From a bacterium (GTDB taxonomy: Bacteria > Armatimonadota > Abditibacteriia > Abditibacteriales > Abditibacteriaceae): 64,000 nucleotides of DNA. Made by a program: the position numbers and the translations under genes. This document shows positions 16,662 to 25,499 of this stretch, in pieces. Location: assembly GCA_004172935.1 (NCBI GenBank), contig SDZD01000020.1, forward strand, positions 34,958 through 98,957, read 5' to 3'. Under the pieces are notes generated by a model, which saw only the letters and a list, made by a program, of their open reading frames with translations, ran no database searches and was not told the DNA's origin. Positions within the stretch are counted from its first letter, which is position 1. Each line of letters opens with the position of its first letter.

Positions 16662-16877
16662 TTATTTCATTGGCAATGCCTCGCTAATGAGATACGCGAT
16701 TTCATGCCGAGTCACCCCATACCCCAGCAACTCCCCGATAAGTTCATCCAACCGAGCCGGAGCCATGCAGTCCCCGCTCACCTCTCGATGCACCGACCCC
16801 AGCACACGGCGCATCTCTTCGAGTTGGTCGGCCACAGAAAATAGTGGCCCATCGAAATTCACATTGTTTGAAAGCAT
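16662..16877 (-). CDS. Small protein of unknown function, last gene of the tetR-exporter operon
   Basis: 71 residues from the ATG at 16877, which has GGAGGAG at ideal distance. The longer GTG start at 16895 has no such site. Mostly helical and acidic (VADQLEEMRRVLGSVHREV ... LDELIGELLGYGVTRHEIAYL). No family recognised. It follows the transporter stop by about 18 bp on the same strand, so it is probably co-transcribed. The DUF559 unit lies just beyond its end. Confidence 0.6.
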   Translation of the reverse strand: MLSNNVNFDGPLFSVADQLEEMRRVLGSVHREVSGDCMAPARLDELIGELLGYGVTRHEIAYLISEALPMK

Positions 16878-16895
16878 AAATTTGAACTCCTCCAC

Positions 16896-18446
16896 TTAAT
16901 CCATTTCCGAAACCAGCACCTGTCCCTCGCCCAACGATTCGGCGGCCACTTCGCGTTTCACTTCAGCGCCCAACTGCTTCTCTTTCAAAAACACCATCAA
17001 TACAGCGGCACAGGCCCCCAGAGGCGCGAGATATAAAAAGATGGGAATCAGCGCGTCGTTGTACGCCTGCACGATCACGAGGCGAACCGAATCGGGTAGG
17101 CTTTGCAGCGCGGCGGGTGTCAGCGAACCCAGCGCGCGTGCCTCCCCGGCGCCCTCCGGCAAATTTTCCAGCATCTCCTGCGAAAGGCGCGCTGTAAACA
17201 GCGACCCGACCGCAGCTGAGCCGAGGCTGCTCCCCACCTGTCTGAAATAGTTGGTGGCAGCAGTGGCCGTTCCCACCACCTTATGTGGAAACGAGTTCTG
17301 CACCACGAGCGTAAAAATCTGCACGCTCATTCCCAACCCCAAACCAACGATGCCGATAAAAAGGCAAATCAAAAACGTCGGGGACTTCACGCTGACTGAA
17401 CTCAATAGCACCAACCCAACAGCCAACACTCCCGACCCGGTAATCGGAAACGATTTGTATCGTCCGCTCTTCGAAACCAATGCCCCCGTCACAATCGACG
17501 TGCCCAGCAACATCAACATCATCGGCGCCATCAACAGCCCCGCCACGCTCGCGCTCACTCCCGCCGACATCTGGAAATAGGTCGGCATGTAGGCCATCGC
17601 GCCAAACATCGCAATCGAAACCAATGAGGCCGCCAGTGTCGTGATGACAAAATTGCGCTCCTTGAACAAGCTCAGCGGAATAATCGGTTCCTGAGCTTGT
17701 TGCTCAATTATGATGAAAGCAACCAGGAGAACAACGGCGCCTATTACAAGCCCCACAATCTCCAACGAGTTCCAGGCGTATGTCTTCCCACCCCACGTTG
17801 CTATCAATACGATGGTAGTTGTGGCAGTAGCAAGAACCGTCATTCCCGCATAATCCGTTCGCCCGGCTTTGTCGCGAGATGGCTTCGGCAATTGCATTAA
17901 CACCGCGACTCCAGCCATCGCCAACAGCCCCAGAGGGATATTCAGAATAAACGCCCAGCGCCATCCCGGCCCCTCCGTCAGCCATCCGCCCAGCAATGGC
18001 CCCGCTACCGAAGAAAACGCGAAAACTCCCCCCAGAATCCCCATATATTTGCCACGCTCACGGGGTGGGATAACGTCCGCAATTGCTGTTTGCGCCAGAA
18101 TGATAAGTCCGCCCCCGCCAAGCCCCTGAATCGCGCGACTGGCGATCAAAAGCGGCATGCTATTCGACACCATGCCCAGAGCGGACCCCGCGATAAACAG
18201 CGCGATTGCCCCCAGAAGCAGCGGCTTCCGACCCCACATATCGCCCAACTTCCCATAAATCGGCATCGTAATGGTCGAGGCCAGCATGTAAGCCGTAATC
18301 ACCCACGGCATGAACTGCACGCCGCGCAACTCCCCAACGATAGTCGGCAACGCGCTCGATAACATCATTTGGCTCAAAGAAGCCAACAACATGGTCATCA
18401 TCAGCGCAGCGAAAAGCGGCACTAAATTCTTTTTCGTCTCTTCCAT
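16896..18446 (-). CDS. DHA2-family (EmrB/QacA-like) multidrug MFS transporter
   Basis: 516 residues with about 14 membrane helices. Predicted proton-driven efflux in the inner membrane. Motif A is GKLGDMWGRKPLLLG, the DHA2 motif near the first helix is PTIVGELRG, and motif C of antiporters shows in helix 5 (AFSSVAGPLLGGWLTEGPGW). Substrates cannot be read from sequence. The ATG at 18446 lies two bases after the tetR stop, so translation is likely coupled, and the regulator should control the pump. Confidence 0.92.
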   Translation of the reverse strand: MEETKKNLVPLFAALMMTMLLASLSQMMLSSALPTIVGELRGVQFMPWVITAYMLASTITMPIYGKLGDMWGRKPLLLGAIALFIAGSALGMVSNSMPLLIASRAIQGLGGGGLIILAQTAIADVIPPRERGKYMGILGGVFAFSSVAGPLLGGWLTEGPGWRWAFILNIPLGLLAMAGVAVLMQLPKPSRDKAGRTDYAGMTVLATATTTIVLIATWGGKTYAWNSLEIVGLVIGAVVLLVAFIIIEQQAQEPIIPLSLFKERNFVITTLAASLVSIAMFGAMAYMPTYFQMSAGVSASVAGLLMAPMMLMLLGTSIVTGALVSKSGRYKSFPITGSGVLAVGLVLLSSVSVKSPTFLICLFIGIVGLGLGMSVQIFTLVVQNSFPHKVVGTATAATNYFRQVGSSLGSAAVGSLFTARLSQEMLENLPEGAGEARALGSLTPAALQSLPDSVRLVIVQAYNDALIPIFLYLAPLGACAAVLMVFLKEKQLGAEVKREVAAESLGEGQVLVSEMD

Positions 18447-18448
18447 GT

Positions 18449-19015
18449 CTATTTCACCCTCCCCATCACATTGATGAACTTCTCGATGGCTTTTTCAATG
18501 CTGCTGCTTTTCATCTCCGGGTCAAGGCCATAGGCATAGCGAAGAATGCCCCCCGATAGCCTGATAATGATCTCGGCATCGTCGGCATCGCCCCCCAAAT
18601 GCTCCGCAACCACTGGAGTCATTAGTAGCTCCGCCTCGTGGGCATACAATTCGAACCTGTCCATCAAAGCAGGGAACTGTTTCTTGCGTTCCACCCAAGC
18701 CTTCACCGAATCGCCGGATACCGAAGTCGAATGCATGACCGCAACAATCAACCGCACCGTTCGGTTCAGTAGATGGTCGGGGTTCTCCTGAAACTGCTTC
18801 AATGCCTCTTCCGTCAATATCGGCGCCCGCAACCCAAGGATCGCATCCTCTTTGCTGACGTAATAATTGAAGAACGTCCGCCGCGATACTCCCGCCGCCT
18901 CTGCAATATCCTCCACCTTCGTTTCCTGAACCCCATGCTCCAAAGCCAACCTCTCAGCGGCCTTATGTATTTCCACACTCGTCCGCTCGCGATTTTTGTC
19001 CCGCAAAGACCCCAT
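18449..19015 (-). CDS. TetR/AcrR family transcriptional regulator
   Basis: 188 residues. The N-terminal helix-turn-helix is typical: KVEDIAEAAGVSRRTFFNYYVSKEDAILGL. The C-terminal ligand domain is divergent. First gene of a tetR-exporter operon. The frame is open to 19048, but the upstream part lies inside a double palindrome that looks like its operator, so I take the ATG at 19015. Autoregulation and ligand induction are inferred from family and layout. Confidence 0.92.
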   Translation of the reverse strand: MGSLRDKNRERTSVEIHKAAERLALEHGVQETKVEDIAEAAGVSRRTFFNYYVSKEDAILGLRAPILTEEALKQFQENPDHLLNRTVRLIVAVMHSTSVSGDSVKAWVERKKQFPALMDRFELYAHEAELLMTPVVAEHLGGDADDAEIIIRLSGGILRYAYGLDPEMKSSSIEKAIEKFINVMGRVK

Positions 19016-19026
19016 ACCTACATTAT

Positions 19027-19055
19027 TGCACGAGTGCAAAAAATGCACAAGTGCA
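19027..19055 (-). promoter_or_regulatory. Tandem palindromic operator for the TetR regulator
   Basis: Two 12-base palindromes, TGCACGAGTGCA (19027-19038) and TGCACAAGTGCA (19044-19055), with centres 17 bp apart, directly before the regulator's ATG at 19015. Two palindromic sites this close fit TetR dimers binding the promoter or early leader. Confidence 0.75.
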
Positions 19056-19268
19056 AATTAAACGTTCAGGCTACGCCAATTAGGGGGAAAATGTCTCACT
19101 GAAATGAAAGAGAACATGGCTCCAATATATTCTCAATAGGCTTCCAAAAGATTGAATGAAAATCGACTAATCAATCCCGAAATATCGGCTGCCATTCTCC
19201 CGAAAAACTAAAACTCCTAGTCTGTGGTTCAAACTAACCACTAATAACCAACAACTAAAAACTAAAAT

Positions 19269-19934
19269 TCAAGCCTTGCTTCCTTCAATCGCTTCGATGA
19301 TGCGTGGTGCAACGCCATCGGGCCACCCCGTCTCAACTCCACGCTTCGATACCGACTTCGAGCCAGCCAAAATCCACCGCAGCGGCCAATCGGCAGCGAA
19401 GCTAAGCCCAATGCGGGTGGTTTGAACGAGAGGCCCCCGCTCTGCTAAAAACTTCTCGCGATTGGGGTTAACCGCGATGATAAGCCCCGAACTTTCGTCC
19501 GTTATATCGGCTTCATTCAGGTCGCTGCCGATATTCTGAGCGATGCACAACTTGGAAGGGCCATTGGTCAGGTCAAGGTCGCGCGCCACAGGCCGCAACT
19601 GACGCATATATTCAAGGCCAATAGTCGGCTCGACAGCCCGAATCAAAACCGCCTCCGCAAAACCCTTCGGGCGGCAAACCGCATTGACGCAGCGATAGTT
19701 GCCGTAAATCTTGAACACATAAGCGTGTCCATGCTCGCCCCACATCGCCCGATTGCGCGCAGTCTCGCGGCGGTAAGCATGGCAAGCCGGGTCATCGGTC
19801 AGGTAAGCCTCCGTCTCAACGATTTCGCCCCCCACCCATTCATCTTCGACACGGCGCAGCAGAAAATGACCCAGCAAAAGCGGGGCGACAACTTCAGCAC
19901 CTGGCAAGTAAAAATCGCGGGCAAGAGGCTGCAT
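19269..19934 (-). CDS. mpg: DNA-3-methyladenine glycosylase (AAG/MPG family)
   Basis: Base-excision repair enzyme that removes alkylated purines. Family blocks: ARDFYLPGAEVVAPLLLGHF, the catalytic VETEAYLTDDPACHAYRRE (Glu of TEAY activates water), AYVFKIYGNYRCVNAV with the intercalating-region Tyr, and VLIRAVEP, LTNGPSKLC. I start it at the ATG at 19934 (MQPLARDFYL), which has GAGGG nine bases upstream. The longer start at 19979 would translate a copy of an intergenic repeat (GGGGCAAACCCATGTGGTTG, plus strand 19949-19968), so it is unlikely. Confidence 0.92.
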   Translation of the reverse strand: MQPLARDFYLPGAEVVAPLLLGHFLLRRVEDEWVGGEIVETEAYLTDDPACHAYRRETARNRAMWGEHGHAYVFKIYGNYRCVNAVCRPKGFAEAVLIRAVEPTIGLEYMRQLRPVARDLDLTNGPSKLCIAQNIGSDLNEADITDESSGLIIAVNPNREKFLAERGPLVQTTRIGLSFAADWPLRWILAGSKSVSKRGVETGWPDGVAPRIIEAIEGSKA

Positions 19935-20045
19935 ATGGTAAAAACCCTCGTAGGGGCAAACCCATGTGGTTGCCATCATAAGAATTGCCCATACATCGCA
20001 CTATTCCTATGATGCGCCAGTTCATGAACTGCCCCTGCGCTTTGA

Positions 20046-21233
20046 TCAATGCCCTGTCGGCGCTGGCCCCGTATGTACGTCGGGCAGATAGAAGAATAGG
20101 ATGCCCAGAATGGCATACACCGCCAGAAGTTGGGCGCCTTCTAGCCAGTTCGATTCGCCATCACCCGCGATTTGAGCCGAGATGCCAACCGCCACAACGA
20201 CTGCCGCTGTTTCGGCGATGGTGAATTCCAGGTCGAGCGGTTTGCCGAACAGGTAGGAGGCAAAGACCAAAACAGGTGCAACAAAAAGCGCGATTTGAAC
20301 GCTTGAACCAATGGCAATACCAACCGCCAGATCGTTTTTGTTCTTGAGTGCGCTCAGTACCGCCGTCGAATGTTCGGCGGCGTTGCCAATGATAGCGACG
20401 ACGATAACACCAACGAATACTTCGGTGAGGCCCAGCGAGGTGCGAGCCGCTTCAACGCTGCCCACGAGTAGTTCGCTCATGTACGCCACCGCGATTGTTG
20501 CCACGATGAGCGTGACTATGGAGCGCTTCATCGACCACTCTTCATGTTCGCCATGTGGTTCAGCCACAACCTCACCTACTTCGGCGGCGTTTGCCTCAGC
20601 TTCGGCATCGGCCTCGCTTTGGCCCGCAAACAATTCCTTGTGAGTTTTGAGCGAGAACAGCAGAGTCGCGATGTAGGTGATGAACAAAACAACCGAAATC
20701 GCCAGCGACAGCCGCTGTTCGGTCTGAATTGTCCAACGACCCGCTTCATCGGCGACCTTGTGAAAGACGGTCGGGATAACCAGCGCGATAGCCGCCAATA
20801 AGAGCGTCGTCGCCGACGAGCGCGCCACGGTGCGATTGAAGCGTTGTGTGCGGAATTTTAAGCCCCCACAAAATAGTGATAGGCCAAGAACCAGCAACAC
20901 GTTGCCAATAATCGACCCCGTGATAGAGGCTTTCACGACGCCATATAAGCCCTTCTGGAGAGCCAGCAGCGCAATGATAAGTTCGGCAGCGTTGCCGAAG
21001 GTGGCGTTGAGCAGGCCACCGATGCCTTCTCCCACTTTTTCAGCGAGATGTTCGGTAGCGCGGCCCATCCAACCCGCCAGCGGAACAACTGCCAAACAGG
21101 CTGCGATGAACAGCCATGTTGGATTGGAGTGCGAAACCTTAAGTCCAATGGCGACAGGGACGAATGCGAGCAACCAGTCGAGCGACGGTTTCAACAACGA
21201 GCGTTTAGGTGGCGAGGCGACAGTAGAAGCTGA
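20046..21233 (-). CDS. Calcium/proton exchanger (CaCA superfamily, CAX type)
   Basis: Inner-membrane antiporter of about 395 residues and 10-11 helices with the two inverted alpha repeats: [20 protein letters not shown] with [14 protein letters not shown], and [20 protein letters not shown] with [15 protein letters not shown]. The GNAAE acidic residues line the ion path. An acidic central loop ([20 protein letters not shown]) with His residues separates the halves, as in CAX proteins. Exports Ca2+ against H+ by family knowledge. Start uncertain: the ATG at 21233 has no strong ribosome-binding site and one at 21266 is possible. Confidence 0.92.
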   Translation of the reverse strand, partial: SASTVASPPKRSLLKPSLDWLLAFVPVAIGLKVSHSNPTWLFIAACLAVVPLAGWMGRATEHLAEKVGEGIGGLLNATFGNAAELIIALLALQKGLYGVVKASITGSIIGNVLLVLGLSLFCGGLKFRTQRFNRTVARSSATTLLLAAIALVIPTVFHKVADEAGRWTIQTEQRLSLAISVVLFITYIATLLFSLKTHKELFAGQSEADAEAEANAAEVGEVVAEPHGEHEEWSMKRSIVTLIVATIAVAYMSELLVGSVEAARTSLGLTEVFVGVIVVAIIGNAAEHSTAVLSALKNKNDLAVGIAIGSSVQIALFVAPVLVFASYLFGKPLDLEFTIAETAAVVVAVGISAQIAGDGESNWLEGAQLLAVYAILGILFFYLPDVHTGPAPTGH

Positions 21234-21411
21234 CATAGAAAAGAGGCCGACAATAGAGCAAACCATTTTCCATCATTACGCGCCGTAAGGATTATGCGAG
21301 TAGATAAATTGATAATTCTGTTGTGAGGGGATTCCCTGATTTTTGGTGAGGTATTTGCCTGATTACCTATGAATCCACCCAGAATCACCAGGATCAGTGG
21401 AAGGAAACCAA

Positions 21412-21954
21412 ATGAAAATTCAAGCTCTAGTTCTCGGAGTCGTGTTAAGCACGACATTGTTTGCAAACGTTTCCCCCTCCAATGCACAGGGGAAGAACAT
21501 CGTGGCTACTGCACAGAGCACGGGAATGTTCAAAACGTTGATCGCTGCAGCTACAGCGGCAGGTCTTGGCCCCACACTGACCAATGGTGGCCCCTTCACG
21601 GTGTTTGCACCCACCGATGAAGCCTTCAAAAAGTTACCTGCTGGAACCGTGGAAAACTTGTTGAAGCCAGAAAACAAAGCGACTCTCGCTTCGATTCTCA
21701 AATACCACGTGGTGAGCGGGCGCGTTCCAGCCAGTGCGGTGATGAAATTGCCGTCGGGTACCAATGTAGAAACCGTCAACGGTGAGAAAGTCATCATTCG
21801 CATGATGGATGGCAAAGTGATGCTCGACCCAGGCATGGGCGGCAAAGCTACTGTCATCAAAACCGATGTCATGGCTTCCAATGGTATCGTCCATGTCATC
21901 GATAGCGTAATTTTGCCACCAACAGTGCAACGTGCCATGATGGGCGCGGGCTGA
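21412..21954 (+). CDS. Secreted fasciclin (FAS1) domain protein
   Basis: Signal peptide (MKIQALVLGVVLSTTLFANVSPSNA) then one FAS1 domain of about 135 residues: H1-type block GGPFTVFAPTDEAFKKLP, KYHVVSGRV, and the closing H2-type MASNGIVHVIDSVILPP. FAS1 domains mediate adhesion or polysaccharide contacts at the cell surface. The start at 21412 has GGAAGGAAACC just before it. It converges on queF, with a very strong hairpin between. Confidence 0.93.
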   Translation: MKIQALVLGVVLSTTLFANVSPSNAQGKNIVATAQSTGMFKTLIAAATAAGLGPTLTNGGPFTVFAPTDEAFKKLPAGTVENLLKPENKATLASILKYHVVSGRVPASAVMKLPSGTNVETVNGEKVIIRMMDGKVMLDPGMGGKATVIKTDVMASNGIVHVIDSVILPPTVQRAMMGAG

Positions 21955-21962
21955 CCCTCGCG

Positions 21963-22018
21963 CCCCAAACGTCAACAGCACCTCGAACCGAAGTTTGAGG
22001 TGCTGTTGACGTTTGGGG
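21963..22018. terminator. Long perfect hairpin between convergent fasciclin and queF genes
   Basis: Arms of 22 bp (CCCCAAACGTCAACAGCACC... and its perfect complement ...GGTGCTGTTGACGTTTGGGG) with a 12-base loop. It begins nine bases after the fasciclin stop. There is no T-tract, but the stem strength and convergent layout fit a bidirectional transcription stop or RNA-stabilising end. Confidence 0.7.
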
Positions 22019-22029
22019 GACGAACTCTA

Positions 22030-22395
22030 TTAAGCAGGTGTGCCGTGAGTAGCAACGATCACGAAGTCGATGCCGCCACGAATGTTGTAATGCCCGGTGA
22101 TACGCATCCATTTTGGCTCACAGGCGGCGACCATAGCGTTCAGCATGGTGTTGGTGACATCCTCGTGGAAGGTGCCCTCATCGCGAAAGCTCCAAAAATA
22201 TTGCTTGATGGATTTCGATTCGAGGCACAGGGCAGCGGGACAATACTCGACTTTGATCTGCGCGAAATCGGGTTGGCCCGTCAGCGGGCACAGAGTCGTG
22301 AATTCATCCGTCGCGAAGGTGATGGTGTAAGTGTTGTTCGGGTGAGGGTTGGGAAAGGTCTGTAGGTCTTTCGAGGCTTCCAATGGCATAGCCAC
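22030..22395 (-). CDS. queF: 7-cyano-7-deazaguanine (preQ0) reductase, type I
   Basis: NADPH-dependent reduction of preQ0 to preQ1 in queuosine biosynthesis. The 121 residues match the short unimodular QueF type. The catalytic Cys is in TTLCPLTGQPDF, and the QueF signature ESKSIKQYFWSFRDEGTFHE is complete, as is the C-terminal GHYNIRGGIDF. No other queuosine gene lies in the window. Confidence 0.96.
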   Translation of the reverse strand: MAMPLEASKDLQTFPNPHPNNTYTITFATDEFTTLCPLTGQPDFAQIKVEYCPAALCLESKSIKQYFWSFRDEGTFHEDVTNTMLNAMVAACEPKWMRITGHYNIRGGIDFVIVATHGTPA

Positions 22396-22479
22396 TTTCC
22401 AACGATTTAGCGATTGTTGCGGTTGCTCTCAAGCATTAAACACAGAGAACACAGGGGAAAATGAGAAGAAAGCAGTGCG

Positions 22480-22507
22480 CAGGGGCGAACACAAAGGTCC
22501 GCCCCTG
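22480..22507. repeat. GGGGCGAAC intergenic repeat, copy 1
   Basis: CAGGGGCG and CGCCCCTG pair around ACACAAAGGTC-type spacer bases. The same short palindromic unit recurs at 54373-54394 (GGGCGAAC ... GGTTCGCCCC), and a half-conserved form lies at about 19946-19972. It sits in the gap between queF and the PhyH gene stop. Confidence 0.6.
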
Positions 22508-22522
22508 TGACGGGATTTAGGT

Positions 22523-23299
22523 TTACGCAGTCACCAAAGCACCTTCGCCGAACACGGTGCTGAACTTTTCGTTATTGCTGGCGATTGTGTCCGCGTCCAT
22601 GTAACACACCGAAAAGGCGCGACGTGGGATATTGGTGCGGTTGACATCGGAGGCGTGCAGCAGCCAGTTATGCAGCAGAACCGCTTCGCCCGCTTCGAGT
22701 TCGAGGAACTCGGTATTGCCCTCGGCAGCGGCCTGCGCCTGTTCGGGCTTGAGGAAGCCGGAGCCGTGTTCGGGGTTGAGTAGCTCGTGATGGGAGCCGG
22801 GCACGATCTCAACACAGCCGTTGGCGCGAGTGGCCGGGTCGAGAGCTGTCCATACCGTGATGAGCGGGTCGCGGTCGAGGTAATTCCACCTATCTTGGTG
22901 CCAGGGAAGGCGAGTGCCCTGGTGTGCGGGTTTGTTCATGAACATCGAACGGAAAGCAGCGATGGGCGTTTCGGGGCCATAGACATGGGCGCAGATTTCC
23001 TCGAAGATGGGCTTTTGCAAGAACTCCAAAAACAGCGGGTCGAATTCGAGATTCTGAATTTTACGGTAGTCGAGCGTGGCGCCCTTCCAACCAAGCGATT
23101 GAACGCCCGCGTTTTCGTAGGCGCCGTCTTTGGAGTCGAGTTGCATCAGTAAGCGCGCGGGGTCGGTGGGGCTGGTGCCGAGCATGATGGCGTCGATGCG
23201 CTCGCGCAGGCCGTTTAGTTCGTCATCTGACAGCACGCGACCCAGACGCAAAAAGCCGTCGCGTTCGTATTGTTCCCACTGTGAATCGGTTAAAAACAT
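22523..23299 (-). CDS. Phytanoyl-CoA dioxygenase (PhyH) family protein
   Basis: Predicted Fe(II)/2-oxoglutarate oxygenase of 258 residues. The iron ligands are visible: HxD in LPWHQDRWNYLD and the distal His in HNWLLHASDVNRT; the Arg of NRT is a candidate for 2-oxoglutarate binding. GCVEIVPGSHHELL is the typical cofactor-side block. The ATG at 23299 has GAGG eight bases upstream. Substrate unknown. Divergent from an AraC regulator, a pairing often seen in Planctomycetes and Armatimonadota, which probably regulates it. Confidence 0.92.
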   Translation of the reverse strand: MFLTDSQWEQYERDGFLRLGRVLSDDELNGLRERIDAIMLGTSPTDPARLLMQLDSKDGAYENAGVQSLGWKGATLDYRKIQNLEFDPLFLEFLQKPIFEEICAHVYGPETPIAAFRSMFMNKPAHQGTRLPWHQDRWNYLDRDPLITVWTALDPATRANGCVEIVPGSHHELLNPEHGSGFLKPEQAQAAAEGNTEFLELEAGEAVLLHNWLLHASDVNRTNIPRRAFSVCYMDADTIASNNEKFSTVFGEGALVTA

Positions 23300-23373
23300 G
23301 GTTCGTCCTCGGTGAAATATGCAGCCCACGCGCGCTGCAACTTTCATTTTTGCGCGTTCAAAACCGACAATCC

Positions 23374-24177
23374 ATGCACACAGCGCGCATAAACATACAC
23401 TTTGCGCGCGTGAACGACTTGGTTCTGTTGGCGTGGTCGGGTTCGCCGCATTGTCGTCAACGCCTCGACAAGCATTTGGTGGGATACGCCACCATTCAGT
23501 TCGTGCGCGACATCGAGCCTTCGCTGTTTCTGGCCTACGACGAGCGCGAATACAACCTGCACGGTGAGTGGTTTTTTCCAGCGCATCCCGGCCCGCGCCT
23601 TCGCTTCCACGCCAATAACAATGGCGAGTGGCATCATCGCCATATCGGTTTCAAAGGCCCATTGTGGGACGAGTGGAGAGCGCGCGGATTATGGCTGGAA
23701 GAGCCGCAATGCGCCCCACAAGGTGAGCAGTGGGAGCGCCGCTTCGATGACCTCATCCAGTGGACGAAGCGCGGCGATAAGTTGGGACGCTTACGTGCCA
23801 TCAACGGCATCGAACGCCTACTACTGGAGTTGTTGGACGCCCGTTCGCAACAAAACGGTGGCGACGAATGGCTCACTGATTTTTTGGTCAAGCTCGACGC
23901 GCACCCCACGCCCGATTTCGCGGCATTAGCGCGCGAAGAAGGCCTCAGCGATTCGGCGTTGCGCCGCCGCTTCAAAGCCGCGACGGGCACTTCGATGCAG
24001 AATTACGCGCTCGAAAAACGCATCGCGCGGGCGCGCGCCCTGCTTCTGGACACCAACTGGACGCTACGAAAAATCGCCAGTGAATTGGGCTACCAAAGCG
24101 AGTGGTTCTTCGCCCGCCAATTCAAGGAGCGAGTTGGAGTCGCCCCCGGAACATTCCGCCGTAGCCGCCTGAGATGA
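23374..24177 (+). CDS. AraC family transcriptional regulator
   Basis: Residues 1-160 form a cupin-like sensing half (DEREYNLHGEWFFPAHPGP). The C-terminal 100 residues carry two helix-turn-helices: LAREEGLSDSALRRRFKAAT and the second around LRKIASELGYQSEWFFARQF, followed by the family ending FKERVGVAPGTFRR. I start at the ATG at 23374 (MHTARINIHF). The frame is open further back but overlaps the divergent PhyH gene. In the gap, TTTGCGCG occurs twice in the same orientation (about 23349 and 23400), a candidate for AraC half-sites. Confidence 0.9.
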   Translation: MHTARINIHFARVNDLVLLAWSGSPHCRQRLDKHLVGYATIQFVRDIEPSLFLAYDEREYNLHGEWFFPAHPGPRLRFHANNNGEWHHRHIGFKGPLWDEWRARGLWLEEPQCAPQGEQWERRFDDLIQWTKRGDKLGRLRAINGIERLLLELLDARSQQNGGDEWLTDFLVKLDAHPTPDFAALAREEGLSDSALRRRFKAATGTSMQNYALEKRIARARALLLDTNWTLRKIASELGYQSEWFFARQFKERVGVAPGTFRRSRLR

Positions 24178-24212
24178 AGCAGCACTCAACCGAGATAGCG
24201 GATTGAGGAATT

Positions 24213-25118
24213 TTACTCATGGTCGGACAGCACTTGTTCGATTGTGTAACGGGCATTGCTGGCTAGGAAGGGGTTGGTGTGTTGGTAGTAGGGCAGTTGG
24301 ATGAGGGCGATGGAGAGTGCCCAGCCGCGCCCTCGCGCCCATGTCGCTTCATCGCTTTGGAGGGCAGCACGGAATGTTTGCCGCGTTTCGGGAGTGAGCA
24401 GGTTCCAGGCGACGATGAGGTCGCAGGCGGGGTCGCCCACTCCTAAGCCGCCGAAGTCGATGACGGCGCTAATCTTCCCTTCGGTGGCGAGCAGGTTGCC
24501 CGATTGAAAATCGCCATGTATCCACACAGGCGGGTTTTGCCATGTCGGGGTTTGAAGGGCAAGTTCCCATGCTGCCGTCGCAGCGCTACTATCAATAAGG
24601 TCATGTAGGGCTTCGATGGCGGCGCGAGTTGGGGAGTCGCGCTGGATTAAGGGCACACCGCGACAAAAGTTGTGTTCGCCGCTTGGCGGCCCATTGGTCG
24701 CGTCAATTTTTTGGAGGGCGCTGATGAAATCCGCCAGTTGCGTGGCGGCTTGGTGTGGATTGGTGAGGCGGTCTAACGTGGCGTTTTCGCCTTCGAGCCA
24801 ACCATAAATCGACCACTGATATGGATATTCTCCGCCGGGTTGCCCCTGGGCGATTGGATTGGGAATTGTCAACGGGAGATATGGTGCTAATTGAGGAAGC
24901 CAATAAAATTCTTTGTCGGCCTGTTTTATGGCACCCACAATACGGGGAAGCCGCATCACCATAGAGTCGCCGAGTCGGTACAGCGCGTGATCAGTCCCGG
25001 CGGATTGGACTGCTTTGAGTGGTAGGTGTGCCCATTGCGGGAACTGGCTTTCGAGTAACTGGCGAACGAGGGAGATGTTGATTTCGACCTCGTCCGCGTG
25101 CATTTTAGGGGTGGACAT
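24213..25118 (-). CDS. Aminoglycoside-phosphotransferase-like kinase (APH family)
   Basis: 301 residues with the APH/choline-kinase fold. The catalytic loop is WIHGDFQSGNLL (Asp as base, Asn for Mg2+), and the metal motif is IDFGGLGVGDPACD. A nucleotide-binding Lys candidate is not in a classical VAIK. These proteins phosphorylate small molecules; relation to APH(3'')-like sequences suggests, but does not show, aminoglycoside resistance. Last gene of the leftward potassium cluster, six bases after the preceding stop. Confidence 0.88.
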   Translation of the reverse strand: MSTPKMHADEVEINISLVRQLLESQFPQWAHLPLKAVQSAGTDHALYRLGDSMVMRLPRIVGAIKQADKEFYWLPQLAPYLPLTIPNPIAQGQPGGEYPYQWSIYGWLEGENATLDRLTNPHQAATQLADFISALQKIDATNGPPSGEHNFCRGVPLIQRDSPTRAAIEALHDLIDSSAATAAWELALQTPTWQNPPVWIHGDFQSGNLLATEGKISAVIDFGGLGVGDPACDLIVAWNLLTPETRQTFRAALQSDEATWARGRGWALSIALIQLPYYQHTNPFLASNARYTIEQVLSDHE

Positions 25119-25123
25119 TGGGG

Positions 25124-25456
25124 CTAATCCATCATGTTAACGGCTGCGAGTGCTTTGTTGATGGGGACATGATGTAGCTCGCTGTAAAGCTTGATGGCCA
25201 CGAGCTTATGTCCGGCTCGAAGCAAGCGGCGCACATCGTCATCGCTGGCTGGGCCGTCAGGGTAAATGCCCTGTTGTTGGAGAGAGGTGATTTGCCTTTG
25301 AAGGCGCTTCTCGACTGAGGGAATGAAGAGGATGGCAGCAATAAACAGCGCCGCGAAAGCGCTTTGAAAAACATCGCCTTCCCACCATCCCATCACTAAT
25401 AGGAAAAAACCACAGCCCAGCTGTAGTAGTTTGAACGACAGGGAATTGAATCTCAT
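25124..25456 (-). CDS. Membrane protein with an L7/L12-like C-terminal helix pair
   Basis: 110 residues from the ATG at 25456. Two hydrophobic helices (LLQLGCGFFLLVMGWW and AFAALFIAAILFIPSV), a basic coiled segment, then DDVRRLLRAGHKLVAIKLY followed by HHVPINKALAAVNMM. The last part follows the ribosomal L7/L12 C-terminal pattern (KIxxIKxxRxxTGxxLxEAKxxV) that also occurs in short membrane proteins. The frame extends up to 25498 but then covers a perfect hairpin. Function unknown. Confidence 0.6.
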   Translation of the reverse strand: MRFNSLSFKLLQLGCGFFLLVMGWWEGDVFQSAFAALFIAAILFIPSVEKRLQRQITSLQQQGIYPDGPASDDDVRRLLRAGHKLVAIKLYSELHHVPINKALAAVNMMD

Positions 25457-25464
25457 CGGCGTCA

Positions 25465-25486
25465 GTCCTGTCCGTGCGGACAGGAC
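25465..25486 (-). other. Perfect short hairpin before the small membrane-protein gene
   Basis: GTCCTGTCCG and CGGACAGGAC face each other with 2 bases between, so a 9-bp stem with a tetraloop is likely. It starts just past the Rieske stop and ends nine bases before the ATG at 25456, where it could hold back ribosome access or stabilise the message. There is no T-tract. Confidence 0.5.
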
Positions 25487-25499
25487 AATCGACGCCAAC

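Noticed and set aside
24213..25118. A true aminoglycoside-resistance gene.
   Set aside because: The kinase motifs are those of the whole APH fold, which includes many metabolic kinases; nothing in the context shows resistance.
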